36,865 nt of DNA from Metabacillus arenae (GCF_014773385.1 NZ_JACXAI010000051.1:1-36865); one strand, 5' to 3'; positions 7,893 to 16,311 are shown, counted from the stretch's first letter. Made by a program: numbers and translations. Notes: generated by a model from the letters alone, not told the origin.

Positions 7893-8921
7893 CTAATTTA
7901 AATGGAACAAAAAAACAAGAACATAGCCGACAATGGATAACAAAATAGACCCAATAAACCCTGCTGTAAAGGATTTTGTCCCTAATTTTCCAAAAGCTGC
8001 AATATCCACATTTAGTCCGAGGCCTGCCATTGCCATCCCAATGAAAAGATAAGCCAAATTAACAAGATGAGTAGCGAGCATATCAGAAACAATGCCTAAC
8101 GTATTAAACCCGCTCATCGCAATGAATCCTAAGATGAACCAAGGAATTGCTGTAAAGGAAATGCTTTTCTTTGAATTTCCTGGTTCGCCTTTTTGCACCA
8201 AATAACCAATCATGATGGCAACAGGAACTAATAAGGCTACCCGAGTAAGCTTGACAATGACTGCCATATCCACCGCGGTTTTGCCACCAGGAGCAGCTGC
8301 TGCAATAACATGTGCAACTTCGTGCAAGGTTCCGCCAGAGAACACGCCGTACCCTGCCTCCGATAAATGCAAGGTTGAGTATAATAGCGTGTAAACCAAT
8401 GTAAAGATAGTACCTAACACAGCAACTGATGCTGCACCTATGGCCGTTTCTTCGTCTTTTGCTTTTATTTGCGGTGCAATGGCAACAACAGCTGCAGCTC
8501 CGCAAATCGCTGTTCCGCATGCAGTAAGAATGCTAAGCTTTTTCTCTACACCAAACAAGCGAGTTAAGCCGTACACAACAAGGAGAGCAAAAGCAATATT
8601 GATAATCGCAATTATAAATACACTTAACCCCGCATGATAAATATCTGCTAAATTCAGCCTCATTCCGAGTAGAACAATGCCTGTTCTCAAAAGTTTTTTG
8701 CTTGAGAATGAGACGCCTGGCATAAAAGTTTCTTTTACACCGATTGTCGCTCTCCATACGATTCCCAGCATAATTGCTATGACCAACTGGCCCATGATCG
8801 ATAAGAACGGAAATTCCGATAAATATTTTGCGGCCATTGCGAGTAAAAATGTAACTCCGATTCCTTTAACAAACACAATGGAAATAATCTGTTTCTTTTG
8901 TCTTTCAATTGCCATCCCCAC
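7893..8921 (-). CDS. YeiH/UPF0324-type membrane protein, putative sulfate/sulfite exporter
   Basis: A 342-residue integral membrane protein with about ten hydrophobic segments, of the UPF0324/YeiH family (annotated as putative sulfate exporters). Family signatures visible are KKLLRTGIVLLGMRLNL, TACGTAICGAAAVVAIAP, GTLHEVAHVIAAAAPGG and the C-terminal GMAMAGLGLNVDIAAFGKLG. I place the start at GTG 8921 because AAAGGAAG is 8 nt upstream; the ATG at 8915 would be 14 nt away. It diverges from a CysL-like LysR gene with 115 bp between them, the same regulator-transporter pairing known for yeiE-yeiH in enterobacteria. Sulfur oxyanion export is therefore a reasonable but untested role. Confidence 0.85.
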   Translation of the reverse strand: MGMAIERQKKQIISIVFVKGIGVTFLLAMAAKYLSEFPFLSIMGQLVIAIMLGIVWRATIGVKETFMPGVSFSSKKLLRTGIVLLGMRLNLADIYHAGLSVFIIAIINIAFALLVVYGLTRLFGVEKKLSILTACGTAICGAAAVVAIAPQIKAKDEETAIGAASVAVLGTIFTLVYTLLYSTLHLSEAGYGVFSGGTLHEVAHVIAAAAPGGKTAVDMAVIVKLTRVALLVPVAIMIGYLVQKGEPGNSKKSISFTAIPWFILGFIAMSGFNTLGIVSDMLATHLVNLAYLFIGMAMAGLGLNVDIAAFGKLGTKSFTAGFIGSILLSIVGYVLVFLFHLN

Positions 8922-9036
8922 TTAAAACACTTCCTTTAAATGGTTTCTAAATAAACTTTACTGAAGAATCTATTATTAGTAAAATATATATTAATAATCA
9001 CTGTCATTAATATTTCTAATGATAAGGAGGAAGTGC
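8922..9036. promoter_or_regulatory. Divergent promoter region with LysR-type dyads
   Basis: This 115-bp divergent region contains two AT-rich dyads. TCATTA-N7-TAATGA spans 9004-9022, with perfect 6-bp arms, and an ATTATTA...TAATAAT dyad lies at about 8972-8998. LysR regulators typically bind T-N11-A dyads next to their own start, so these are candidate sites for the adjacent regulator. No promoter elements can be placed with confidence. Confidence 0.5.
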
Positions 9037-9924
9037 ATGTATTATGATGCGTTAAGAACCTTCGTTACACTTGCAGAAATCGGAAATTTCACAAAGGCAG
9101 CCGAACAGCTTTGCATTTCCCAGCCAAGTGTAAGTTTACATATTAAAAACTTAGAGAAGGAATTTGATACAGAGCTTTTCCTGAGATCACCTAAATTTTT
9201 AAAAATTACTCCGACTGGGGAAATTTTGTACGAGCGGGCAAAACAGATTCTTAGCATTTACGAACAAGCGCGCCAAGACATACTCGAACATCATAACGAC
9301 GTAAAAGGGAAGCTGAAAATTGGGGCAAGCTTTACAATCGGAGAATATATCTTGCCTTCCTTACTAGCGGATCTTCAAACTGAATTCCCAGGCCTTGACT
9401 TTGAAGTACTAATTGGCAACACAGATGAAATCGCCCAATCAGTCCGTTTGTTTGAAGTAGATATAGGTTTAATTGAAGGCCAAACAAATGAAAAGGAGCT
9501 TACTATTCATTCTTTTAAGGAGGATGTATTGTTTATTGTGGGTTCCAACAATGATCCGCTTGCAAGTAAAAAGGGCGTTAAGATTAGTGATCTCCAGGAT
9601 CAAGCGTGGATTACTAGAGAGGAAGGATCAGGCACTCGTGAATATTTAGACCATGTTATCCGTTCAAATGGTCTTAAGGTTAAATCACTTTATTCAATCA
9701 GCAGTACCCAAGGAATTAAAGAATCAGTTATGCACGGAATGGGCTTATCCCTTTTATCTCAATCTGTGATCGAAAGAGAGATTCAGCATAACTACCTGTC
9801 GATCATTCCTGTAAAAAATCAATCCTTTAAAAGAACATTATCATATGTTTACTCTCCTGCAATGAAAAGTAAAAGGAATGTTGAGATTTTTATTGAAGCT
9901 TTAATAAAAAAATGGACCATTTAA
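9037..9924 (+). CDS. LysR-type regulator, CysL/YwfK-like
   Basis: A 295-residue LysR-type transcription regulator. The N-terminal winged HTH is clear (ALRTFVTLAEIGNFTKAAEQ, then CISQPSVSLHIKNLEKEF), followed by a linker helix and a periplasmic-binding-like effector domain starting at KLKIGASFTIGEYILPSLL. That block, and the region ITREEGSGTREYLDHVIR, strongly recall B. subtilis CysL, which activates sulfite reductase genes. The start is ATG 9037, 6 nt after AAGGAGG; an in-frame ATG at 9019 precedes the ribosome site. The divergent YeiH-like gene is its probable target, which fits a sulfur-linked effector, though none is identified. A stem-loop (GGAAGC...GCTTCC) follows the stop. Confidence 0.9.
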   Translation: MYYDALRTFVTLAEIGNFTKAAEQLCISQPSVSLHIKNLEKEFDTELFLRSPKFLKITPTGEILYERAKQILSIYEQARQDILEHHNDVKGKLKIGASFTIGEYILPSLLADLQTEFPGLDFEVLIGNTDEIAQSVRLFEVDIGLIEGQTNEKELTIHSFKEDVLFIVGSNNDPLASKKGVKISDLQDQAWITREEGSGTREYLDHVIRSNGLKVKSLYSISSTQGIKESVMHGMGLSLLSQSVIEREIQHNYLSIIPVKNQSFKRTLSYVYSPAMKSKRNVEIFIEALIKKWTI

Positions 9925-9925
9925 A

Positions 9926-9970
9926 AAGGAAGCTCAAGAGGAGTTATTTAGGTTCCTCTCGCTTCCTTGA
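9926..9970 (+). terminator. Terminator-like hairpin after the LysR gene
   Basis: AAGGAAGC...GAGGA pairs with TCCTC...GCTTCCTT across an 11-nt loop immediately after the LysR stop codon. No strong T-run follows, so termination may be imperfect. Confidence 0.5.
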
Positions 9971-9992
9971 CTCTACTAAGCTGCTAGATAGA

Positions 9993-10143
9993 TTAATAAG
10001 AACCTGAATAGTCTGCTTGAATGTCTGTTTCAATTACCTCATCTTTTATATTTCTAACCGAATCGACCTTTGCCTTTGACCTTGAACTAATCTCCTGTTC
10101 GATAAAATGGATGCCCTCCCCATCATCTGCAGAAACTCCGCCC
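9993..10143 (-). pseudogene. Possible small coding remnant, unidentified
   Basis: The minus strand holds an open frame of about 50 codons that ends SVRNIKDEVIETDIQADYSGSY at 9993. It has the composition of a real, charged, soluble protein (acidic and basic residues alternate, no low-complexity). There is no ATG, GTG or TTG start with a ribosome site, and a stop lies directly upstream near 10163, so this may be the 3' end of a decayed gene. I do not recognise the family, and chance cannot be excluded. Confidence 0.25.
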
Positions 10144-10189
10144 CTCAGGCAACGCAGCCTCAGTTATCGGGATTCATGCACCGTTAGCC

Positions 10190-10275
10190 GGCTACTTCCA
10201 CCGTTACTCAAATATTTTCACGTTACTCGGATATTTGCACTTTTACCCAGATATTTGCACCATTACACTAATACA
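10190..10275. repeat. Tandem phrase repeat (TTACTCxxATATTTxCAC type)
   Basis: Four degenerate units of about 20-22 bp: CACCGTTACTCAAATATTT, TCACGTTACTCGGATATTT, GCACTTTTACCCAGATATTT and GCACCATTACAC. It is another member of the phrase-like repeats found in several intergenic regions here. It has no coding potential. Confidence 0.6.
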
Positions 10276-10365
10276 ACAATCTCTTAGAAATGAGCATGAT
10301 TAATTTATCGTCTCAAGAAGATTGCGACTGTCCAAAGCCAATAAGGAATAAATATAAAATCAGGA

Positions 10366-10434
10366 AAGTGAGTGATTACTCACTTAACAACATGATATTT
10401 TTATTATACAATATAAATGAGTGATTACTCACTT
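10366..10434 (+). promoter_or_regulatory. Promoter flanked by two TetR-type operators
   Basis: Two copies of a near-palindrome lie 50 bp apart: AAGTGAGTGATTACTCACTT at 10366-10385 and AATGAGTGATTACTCACTT at 10416-10434. Between them a promoter fits: TTAACA (10384-10389), 17-bp spacer, TACAAT (10407-10412). Binding to both would cover the -35 and the start point. The palindrome shape suits TetR-family dimers. The tetR gene at 12385 is the obvious candidate repressor, and the ABC exporter directly downstream is the target. Confidence 0.75.
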
Positions 10435-10455
10435 CATTCCGGAAGGTGGTAAATA

Positions 10456-11181
10456 ATGATAAAAACAAAATCAGTTGTCTCTGTTCATCATGTCTCCAAA
10501 GCTTTTGGAAAACAGCAAGTTTTAAAAGATATTAATCTAGAAATTATGAAGGGCGAGATATTTGGTCTGCTAGGACCATCTGGCGCTGGTAAAACGACAT
10601 TAGTAAAGCAGCTGATTGGATTGGATATGCCCACATCGGGGGAAAATTTTCTTTTTCAAAAAAAAATGCCTTCTTTAAAGCTGATTGAAAGAGTAGGATA
10701 TATGGCCCAGTCTGATGCCCTTTATGGAGAGTTGTCTGCAAAAGAAAATCTTCAATTCTTTGCATCTTTGTATGGCTTAAAAGGAAAGAAACAGCGGGAA
10801 AGAATCAAAGAAGTGATGGAAATTGTCCAGCTTTCAGAGCACCTAAACAAGCTCGTCTCTAATTACTCGGGTGGCATGAAAAGAAGGCTATCATTGGCCG
10901 CTGCACTCCTTCACGAGCCGGAGGTTTTAATTCTTGATGAACCAACAGTCGGGATAGATCCGGTTTTAAGGAAGAGCATTTGGGAAACGTTCTATCAATT
11001 AAAGAAAAAAGGAACGACATTAATTGTCACTACACATGTAATGGACGAAGCGGAAAAGTGTGATCGATTGGGATTAATTCGGAATGGCATGCTTATTGCA
11101 GTCGGATCTCCAAAAGAATTAAAGGAAAAAACAAATTCAATGTCAATTGAAGAAGCGTTTCTTATTTATGGAGGTGCTTAA
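10456..11181 (+). CDS. ABC transporter ATP-binding protein (ABC-2 drug/lipid exporter type)
   Basis: A 241-residue ATPase subunit of an ABC-2 exporter. Visible motifs are Walker A GPSGAGKTT (40-48), Q-loop Gln85, signature YSGGMKRR (137-144), Walker B VLILDEP (157-163) and H-loop His194. It powers the membrane partner encoded immediately downstream, with which its last codons nearly touch (the next ATG begins one base after its stop codon). The ribosome site GGAAGGTGG precedes ATG 10456. The pairing of a single ABC-2 permease and a TetR regulator is typical of multidrug or antibiotic efflux units in Firmicutes; the substrate is unknown. Transcription is likely controlled by the two operators just upstream. 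Confidence 0.93.
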   Translation: MIKTKSVVSVHHVSKAFGKQQVLKDINLEIMKGEIFGLLGPSGAGKTTLVKQLIGLDMPTSGENFLFQKKMPSLKLIERVGYMAQSDALYGELSAKENLQFFASLYGLKGKKQRERIKEVMEIVQLSEHLNKLVSNYSGGMKRRLSLAAALLHEPEVLILDEPTVGIDPVLRKSIWETFYQLKKKGTTLIVTTHVMDEAEKCDRLGLIRNGMLIAVGSPKELKEKTNSMSIEEAFLIYGGA

Positions 11182-11182
11182 G

Positions 11183-12211
11183 ATGAGGATTAAGGCATTA
11201 GTCATTAGAATATTACGACAAATCTTCCGTGACAAACGAACAATGGGGTTGCTTATATTTGCACCTATCCTTGTCTTAACAATGCTTCACCTCGTTTTTA
11301 ATGGCGATGATTATCACCCAAAAGTTGGCCTGGTTCATGCTCCTGATTCATTAATGGATCAAATCGATACTGATGGTGCGGAAATCAAAGAATATGAACA
11401 TGAAAGTGAAGCGAAAGAGGATTTATCCAATCAAGCCTTAGATGGTTATGTATTATTTGACAATAGGTCTCCTTCCATCTTTCTTGAAGGTAGTGATCCA
11501 AGTATTAACGGAGCTACAGTAAAATGGATTCAATCAGCTTTAAAGCCTCTACAAGGAGGCAAAGAATCTGTAGAACTAAAGGTTGATTACCTGCACGGTT
11601 CTAGTGAGATGGGTCAGTTTGATTATTTTGGACCTGTACTTCTTGGCTTTTTTGTTTTCTTCTTTGTGTTTCTGATTAGCGGAGTGTCTTTTTTAAGAGA
11701 ACGTACAACTGGAACTCTCGAACGGCTTCTTTCAAGCCCATTGCGTAAGTGGGAGATTGTGATGGGGTATGTGCTCGGGTTTGGAATCTTTACAATGATC
11801 CAGGCAACAATTATTGCTGCGTATGCTATTTATGTGCTGGGAATGCTTATGGAAGGGGCTTTTGGGTATGTCCTGTTAATTACCTTAATCCTTTCTTTAA
11901 CAGCTCTCACTCTTGGAACTTTATTATCCGCTTTTGCAAATAATGAGCTCCAAATGATCCAGTTTATACCGATTGTCGTCGTCCCTCAAATCTTTTTCTC
12001 TGGATTGTTTAACTTAGAAACCATTTCTGAATGGCTCAGCTGGATTGGCCCATTCACTCCTTTGTATTACGCTGCTGATGCATTAAGGGATGTCATGGTC
12101 AGAGGATACGGCTGGGATAAAATTTACTTGGATATCCTAGTCTTGGCAGGCTTCTCACTCCTGTTTATGATTTTAAACATCCTGGCGCTAAGAAAGTACA
12201 GAAAAATATAA
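11183..12211 (+). CDS. ABC-2 type permease
   Basis: A 342-residue membrane partner of the preceding ATPase. It has one N-terminal membrane helix (GLLIFAPILVLTMLHLVF), a large extracytoplasmic domain (about residues 40-155), then five helices starting at FDYFGPVLLGFFVFFFVFLISG, with the ABC-2 signature region FLRERTTGTLERLLSSPLRKWEIVMGY between them. I start at ATG 11183, 8 nt after GGAGG at 11170-11174; the longer in-frame start at 11147 lies inside the ATPase gene. It is translationally adjacent to the ATPase gene. A long hairpin (CTTAGCAT...ATGCTAAG, 12217-12260) follows. Confidence 0.9.
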   Translation: MRIKALVIRILRQIFRDKRTMGLLIFAPILVLTMLHLVFNGDDYHPKVGLVHAPDSLMDQIDTDGAEIKEYEHESEAKEDLSNQALDGYVLFDNRSPSIFLEGSDPSINGATVKWIQSALKPLQGGKESVELKVDYLHGSSEMGQFDYFGPVLLGFFVFFFVFLISGVSFLRERTTGTLERLLSSPLRKWEIVMGYVLGFGIFTMIQATIIAAYAIYVLGMLMEGAFGYVLLITLILSLTALTLGTLLSAFANNELQMIQFIPIVVVPQIFFSGLFNLETISEWLSWIGPFTPLYYAADALRDVMVRGYGWDKIYLDILVLAGFSLLFMILNILALRKYRKI

Positions 12212-12216
12212 AATAA

Positions 12217-12261
12217 CCTTAGCATACGTATGGATTTATTTTTCCATACTGATGCTAAGAT
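12217..12261 (+). terminator. Hairpin after the ABC-2 permease gene
   Basis: CTTAGCAT and GTATGGA pair with TCCATAC and ATGCTAAG around a short AT loop. No T-run follows on the plus strand, so it may shape the 3' end of the mRNA more than terminate. The tetR gene starts 124 bp further on. Confidence 0.45.
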
Positions 12262-12384
12262 GAGACTAGGTTACATTGAAATCAACCGTCTGTAAGAATA
12301 TGTGGTATATAATAGACTTTCAATTTCACCTTCTCCCGAAAATACTTTAAGATAGAATTAATATAAGGTAAAAAGGAGCACAAA

Positions 12385-13032
12385 ATGTCCGACCAAGATA
12401 AGATGATAGATGAGTTATTTGATCAAGTTGATGTGTTAACAGAAAAGCAGAAGAAAATTTTAGCTGCGGCAATCGAATCCTTCGCAGAAAAAGGCTATTC
12501 AGCAACCTCCACAAGTGAAATTGCAAAAAAAGCAGGCGTAGCAGAAGGAACCATTTTTAGACATTATAAAACGAAAAAGGATCTCCTTATTTCAATCGTA
12601 TCACCAATGATGGCAAAGCTAATTGCACCGTTTGTTATAAAGGATTTCGATAAAGTACTAAACCAAAATTATGAAAGCTTTGAAGAGTTTATTAAAGCGA
12701 TGATTGAGAATCGGACTAAATTCCTTCAAAATAATATGCAGCTGTTTCGAATTTTAATTCAAGAAATCCCTTTTCAGCCAGAATTAAAGGAACAATTTAA
12801 AGAGCATATCGCTAAAAAAGTATTCAATCGGTTTAAAGAGGTCGTTGAATATTATCAAGCAAAGGGAGAAATAATTGATTTGCCCTCACACAGCATTATC
12901 CGTGTTACAGCTTCGACTATTTTTGGTTATATAATTTCTAGATATTTGCTTGTACCGGAAGCAGATTGGAACGATGAGATAGAGATTGAAAGAACCGTCC
13001 ACATCTTAATGCACGGGCTATCACCTAATTAG
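12385..13032 (+). CDS. TetR/AcrR family regulator
   Basis: A 215-residue one-component regulator with an N-terminal TetR HTH (ILAAAIESFAEKGYSATSTS, then EIAKKAGVAEGTIFRHYKTK, about residues 25-64) and a helical ligand-binding C-terminus. A short acidic N-terminal extension of about 20 residues precedes the domain. The ribosome site AAAAAGGAG is well placed before ATG 12385. It lies downstream of the ABC exporter on the same strand, and I infer that it represses that exporter through the paired palindromes at 10366-10434. No matching palindrome occurs directly upstream of tetR itself. The convergent MFS drug exporter gene is a possible second target, but its upstream region lacks the same operator. 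Confidence 0.9.
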   Translation: MSDQDKMIDELFDQVDVLTEKQKKILAAAIESFAEKGYSATSTSEIAKKAGVAEGTIFRHYKTKKDLLISIVSPMMAKLIAPFVIKDFDKVLNQNYESFEEFIKAMIENRTKFLQNNMQLFRILIQEIPFQPELKEQFKEHIAKKVFNRFKEVVEYYQAKGEIIDLPSHSIIRVTASTIFGYIISRYLLVPEADWNDEIEIERTVHILMHGLSPN

Positions 13033-13069
13033 GAAACGTGATAAGCATTAGTGCGTCGACGACAAGAAA

Positions 13070-13116
13070 AAGTCAATCCGAAGAAGGTTGTTCTTATACC
13101 TTCTTCGGATTGACTT
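13070..13116 (-). terminator. Long perfect hairpin, terminator of the MFS gene
   Basis: Arms AAGTCAATCCGAAGAAGGT (13070-13088) and ACCTTCTTCGGATTGACTT (13098-13116) are perfect over 19 bp with a 9-nt loop. On the minus strand TTTTTCTTGTC follows, a classic terminator for the MFS gene. The core (GAAGGTTGTTCTTxxACCTTC, then GGATTGxCTTATGAC) is also shared with the foldback repeat at 6644 and 21473, so this looks like a diverged copy serving as a terminator. Confidence 0.7.
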
Positions 13117-13127
13117 ATGACTTGTTT

Positions 13128-13223
13128 TTAGGTCTGGATAGTTTGGGAAACTATGCCGCTCCTTTGCTGTTTCAGGAATATCTGATAATGTGTACTCATT
13201 TCCGTGGATTTCTTATCATTCAT
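13128..13223 (-). CDS. Possible 31-residue small protein downstream of the MFS gene
   Basis: On the minus strand AGAGGAG precedes an ATG at 13223 that opens a 31-codon frame beginning MNDKKSTEMSTHYQ. After about codon 12 another frame reads LSDIPETAKERHSFPNYPDL, which looks more protein-like, so this may be a small gene carrying a frameshift. It follows the MFS stop by about 40 bp on the same strand and precedes the terminator. I do not recognise it, and the call is weak. Confidence 0.25.
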   Translation of the reverse strand: MNDKKSTEMSTHYQIFLKQQRSGIVSQTIQT

Positions 13224-13262
13224 TTCTCCTCTGCATTTTCATAGATATGGTAAATGCCTTAG

Positions 13263-14699
13263 CTACTCATTTACACATACTTTCCCGTCACGTTTCTCCA
13301 CAACTTCTTCTTCCGGTAACTTGTTGTTCTTTATGAAAAAAGAAATAATTAAACCTGCTAACGAGAGAATCGAGACAACGATAAAGGCAACATTGGCTCC
13401 ATGGATATCTGGATAGGAGATTTCAGGGCGCTGCTGAGCAGTCTCAGCTGTCGTCGTCATGACTGTGACCAGAATAGCCGTACCTACAGACGCCGCAATC
13501 ATTCTCATCGTATTATCCATGGCGGCTCCGTGCGGAATTAATCGTTTCGGCAGCTGATTTAATCCTGCAGTTGCGATCGGCATCATGACCATTGAAAGAC
13601 CAAACATCCGTACCCCGTACATTATTGTGATGAAGGTAAAGGATGTGGAGGGACCTAAATTCGTAAAGGCAAACGAAGACGCTGTAATAAAGAGTAAGCC
13701 GGTAATCGCCAGCCACTTTACACCGACCTTATCAAAAATCCGGCCCGTAACAGGTGACATAAAACCAGTAATCAGTGCTCCTGGTAAAAGGGCAAGACCA
13801 GCTTCAAACGCTGTAAAGTCCCGCATATTTTGCATAAATAGCGGAATAAGCGTCTCTACCCCGATCAATCCCATAAAGACAATCATTCCAACGAGCACTG
13901 TCAGTGGAAAGATCGAATACTGAAAGACCCGGAACTCAAGCATCGGATGTTTCAATCTCAATTGTCTTGTGATAAACAACACAAGTGCAAGCATTCCAAT
14001 CCCGAGAGATAAAAGCGTAACCGTGTCTAACCAGCCATAATTGCCGGCCGATGTAAACCCATAGAGCAACCCTCCAAACCCAAATGAAGATAAAATAATC
14101 GAAAAGACATCGACTTTCGGTTTGGTTACATCTGTCACATTTTTTAAAGCAAAAACAGCAATCAGGATATCGATTAAAGCAATTGGCAGGATAATGAAAA
14201 ACAAAAGCCTCCAGGAGTAATTCGCTGTTATCCACCCAGATAAAGCAGGACCAATCGCAGGTGCAAAGGAAATGACCAGCCCGATCAACCCCATCGCTGC
14301 TCCACGCTTATTAACTGGAAAAATCATTAAAAATACTGTTTGCATCAGCGGGAGCATCACACCTGCTCCACTTGACTGTATTACCCTTCCGAGTAATAGC
14401 ATTCCAAAATTAGGAGCGAGTCCGGCAACTAAAGTTCCAAAGGCAAAAATACTCATGGCTGTTATAAAAAGCTGTCTTGTTGTAAAACGCTCCAATAAAA
14501 AAGCACTCACTGGAATCATAATCCCATTCACAAGCATAAAGACGGTTGTAAGCCATTGTGCGCTGTTCGCCGTAATCTTCATCTCTTCCATAATAGGAGG
14601 AATGGCTGTAATCATAAGCGTTTGGTTCAGTATGGAGATAAAAGCTCCTGCAAGCAGAAGCGTTACGATCGTAGACTTCTTATAGCCTGGTGTTTCCAT
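13263..14699 (-). CDS. MFS drug exporter, DHA2 (14-TM) family, LmrB-like
   Basis: A 478-residue proton-driven exporter of the DHA2/EmrB-QacA group, with about 14 hydrophobic helices. Motif C is seen as FAPAIGPALSGWI in TM5, and motif A-like residues as ERFTTRQLF after TM2. Length and motifs match B. subtilis LmrB and staphylococcal multidrug exporters; substrates are typically lipophilic cations, lincosamides or other antibiotics. GAGGG lies 9 nt before ATG 14699. It is convergent with tetR and ends in the 19-bp hairpin terminator. The C-terminus is a short charged tail. The actual substrate is unknown. Confidence 0.9.
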   Translation of the reverse strand: METPGYKKSTIVTLLLAGAFISILNQTLMITAIPPIMEEMKITANSAQWLTTVFMLVNGIMIPVSAFLLERFTTRQLFITAMSIFAFGTLVAGLAPNFGMLLLGRVIQSSGAGVMLPLMQTVFLMIFPVNKRGAAMGLIGLVISFAPAIGPALSGWITANYSWRLLFFIILPIALIDILIAVFALKNVTDVTKPKVDVFSIILSSFGFGGLLYGFTSAGNYGWLDTVTLLSLGIGMLALVLFITRQLRLKHPMLEFRVFQYSIFPLTVLVGMIVFMGLIGVETLIPLFMQNMRDFTAFEAGLALLPGALITGFMSPVTGRIFDKVGVKWLAITGLLFITASSFAFTNLGPSTSFTFITIMYGVRMFGLSMVMMPIATAGLNQLPKRLIPHGAAMDNTMRMIAASVGTAILVTVMTTTAETAQQRPEISYPDIHGANVAFIVVSILSLAGLIISFFIKNNKLPEEEVVEKRDGKVCVNE

Positions 14700-15108
14700 T
14701 ATACTTTTCCCTCATTCCTTTCCCTTTTTCTATCTCGAAATATGATAGCCTGCTAAGCAATCCTACACCATCAGGGAACCTTATAATTTCATAATTAGGT
14801 ATATACAATAATTGGCGGCAACGCCTACCCTTATAAAGTACACGAAATTGAAGGAATAATCTAATGACTCGACTTATAATTTTCACGTTTTTTTCGAGTT
14901 ATTGAAATGGTGGGTTTTGATTGGGGCAGAAAAAATGCAGGCAGTCTAAAACCTAATCATTTAAGCTTTAGACTGCTGAAAAGTGGAAACATTTTATTCA
15001 GTCTCCTTCAGGAGTAAGACGGCCTCACGAAAAGAAAGCCCCCCCTTTTTGGTTGAGCTTGCTCATGCCCTTTAAGAGAAGGTTTTTAGCATGGTGAATC
15101 GAAGTTTG
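14700..15108. other. Gap between MFS and serine hydrolase genes: MFS upstream region and a terminator
   Basis: There is no gene here. The MFS upstream region (to about 14900) contains an imperfect dyad AATGACTCGA...TCGAGTTATTGA at 14863-14905 that could be an operator. The terminator of the hydrolase gene lies at 14941-14976. The remainder (14977-15108) shows nothing recognisable. Confidence 0.4.
14930..14977 (-). terminator. Intrinsic terminator of the serine hydrolase gene
   Basis: GCAGTCTAAA (14941-14950) pairs perfectly with TTTAGACTGC (14967-14976). On the minus strand it is followed by CTGCATTTTTTCTG, giving a T-run. It lies about 135 bp past the stop of the hydrolase gene. Confidence 0.65.
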
Positions 15109-16311
15109 TTAATCTTCGATCGCCTGGTAGACCGAAGTCCAGAAATCGAGAAAGACACGGGGAGGATTGGGAGAATCCATCATTCGCTGGGTCATGAGGA
15201 TCCCTACCATTTCTTCCTTCGGATCCGTATAACCAGACGTACCTATCCCGCCATCCCAGCCAAATCGTCCAGGAACCCCCGCTAGATCATCGCGCCTGGT
15301 AGCAACGCTAACACCGAACCCCCATCCCCTGTTACCACCGAAGAAGATGTGTGCGTCAGCCTTCTGTTCTGGTGTCAAATGATCGGTGGTCATAAGCTCA
15401 ATTGATGGCCGTGATAGGATACGATCATTCCCGTAACGGCCCTTGTTCAACATCATTTGACAGAAGGCTAGATAGTCGTCGGCAGTCGAGACGAGCCCTC
15501 CCCCACCAGATGGAAATACAGGCGGGCGACCCCATTTGCTGTCGCCAGGTTCATCATGGACCGTGAGCTCCCCAGTTTCGGGGTTGATTATATAGCTGTT
15601 CGGCAGCCTGCCAAGCTTTTCGCTCGGTACGTGAAACCCGGTATCCTTCATCCTAAGCGGCTCAAAAATGCGTTCACGGAAGAAATTCTCCAGCGGCTGA
15701 CCTGCGGCACGCGCGATCAGCACTCCCAAAATGTCAGAGCCGGTATGATACATCCACTTCTCGCCTGGCTGATGGATCAATGGCAGACTGTCGAGGCGCC
15801 TCATATACTCATCGGGCGTAATTTGAAGCGAATTCGGCCCAGGTGCGAGACCCGCCTCAGCCATTGCTTTCTGGATCGGATACTTGCCTGGGGGAGCCAT
15901 CACTGCTCCTATACCGAGCCGAAACGTCAGCAGATCACGTAAGGTAATCGCACGGCTTGCAGGCTCGGTGTCATCAAGCGGACTATCGAGGCGCTTCAAG
16001 ACCCGTCGGCTTGATAGTTCTGGCAGCAGCCGATCCACAGGCTCATCCAGCCGCAGCTTGCATTCCTCCACTAAAATCATTGCTGCAACAGCAGTGATTG
16101 GCTTGGTCATTGACGCAATGCGAAAGATCGTGTCACGGCGCATCGGGTCACTGCCACCGACCTTCTTCATGCCAATCGTCTCCACATGCACCTCGCCCCT
16201 CCTGCTGACAAGAGTAACGATACCGGGTACTTCTCCACGCTCGACATAGCCGGACATAACGTCGTGCATACGATCGAGCCGCGATTTCGAAAATCCACCA
16301 GCGCTCATCAT
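15109..16311 (-). CDS. Serine hydrolase, beta-lactamase/class C PBP family
   Basis: A 400-residue beta-lactamase-fold serine hydrolase (class C/esterase EstB-like family). The SxxK nucleophile motif is SMTKPITAVAAMIL, the second motif is YHTGSD (Tyr general base), and GGNRGWGFGV lies in the third-motif region. There is no signal peptide, so it is probably cytosolic and more likely an esterase or amidase than a resistance beta-lactamase. The ribosome site AAGGAGGG is ideal for ATG 16311. Base composition stands out: 34 of 60 bases at 15661-15720 are G or C, against 17 of 60 at 17401-17460 in the next gene over. That points to acquisition from a higher-GC donor. Its start overlaps a small upstream frame by 4 bp. 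Confidence 0.88.
   Translation of the reverse strand: MMSAGGFSKSRLDRMHDVMSGYVERGEVPGIVTLVSRRGEVHVETIGMKKVGGSDPMRRDTIFRIASMTKPITAVAAMILVEECKLRLDEPVDRLLPELSSRRVLKRLDSPLDDTEPASRAITLRDLLTFRLGIGAVMAPPGKYPIQKAMAEAGLAPGPNSLQITPDEYMRRLDSLPLIHQPGEKWMYHTGSDILGVLIARAAGQPLENFFRERIFEPLRMKDTGFHVPSEKLGRLPNSYIINPETGELTVHDEPGDSKWGRPPVFPSGGGGLVSTADDYLAFCQMMLNKGRYGNDRILSRPSIELMTTDHLTPEQKADAHIFFGGNRGWGFGVSVATRRDDLAGVPGRFGWDGGIGTSGYTDPKEEMVGILMTQRMMDSPNPPRVFLDFWTSVYQAIED

Noticed and set aside
8104-8757. Overlapping open frames on both strands inside the YeiH-like gene
   Set aside because: The Cys/Ser/Arg-rich translations are typical out-of-frame readings of a membrane protein gene.
10021-10287. An 88-codon plus-strand open frame between LysR and ABC genes
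   Set aside because: No ribosome site, low-complexity Ser/Leu/His translation, and it runs through a tandem repeat array.
15556-16249. Two long plus-strand open frames opposite the serine hydrolase gene
   Set aside because: They are antisense shadows caused by the gene's high GC content; no ribosome site and no family resemblance.
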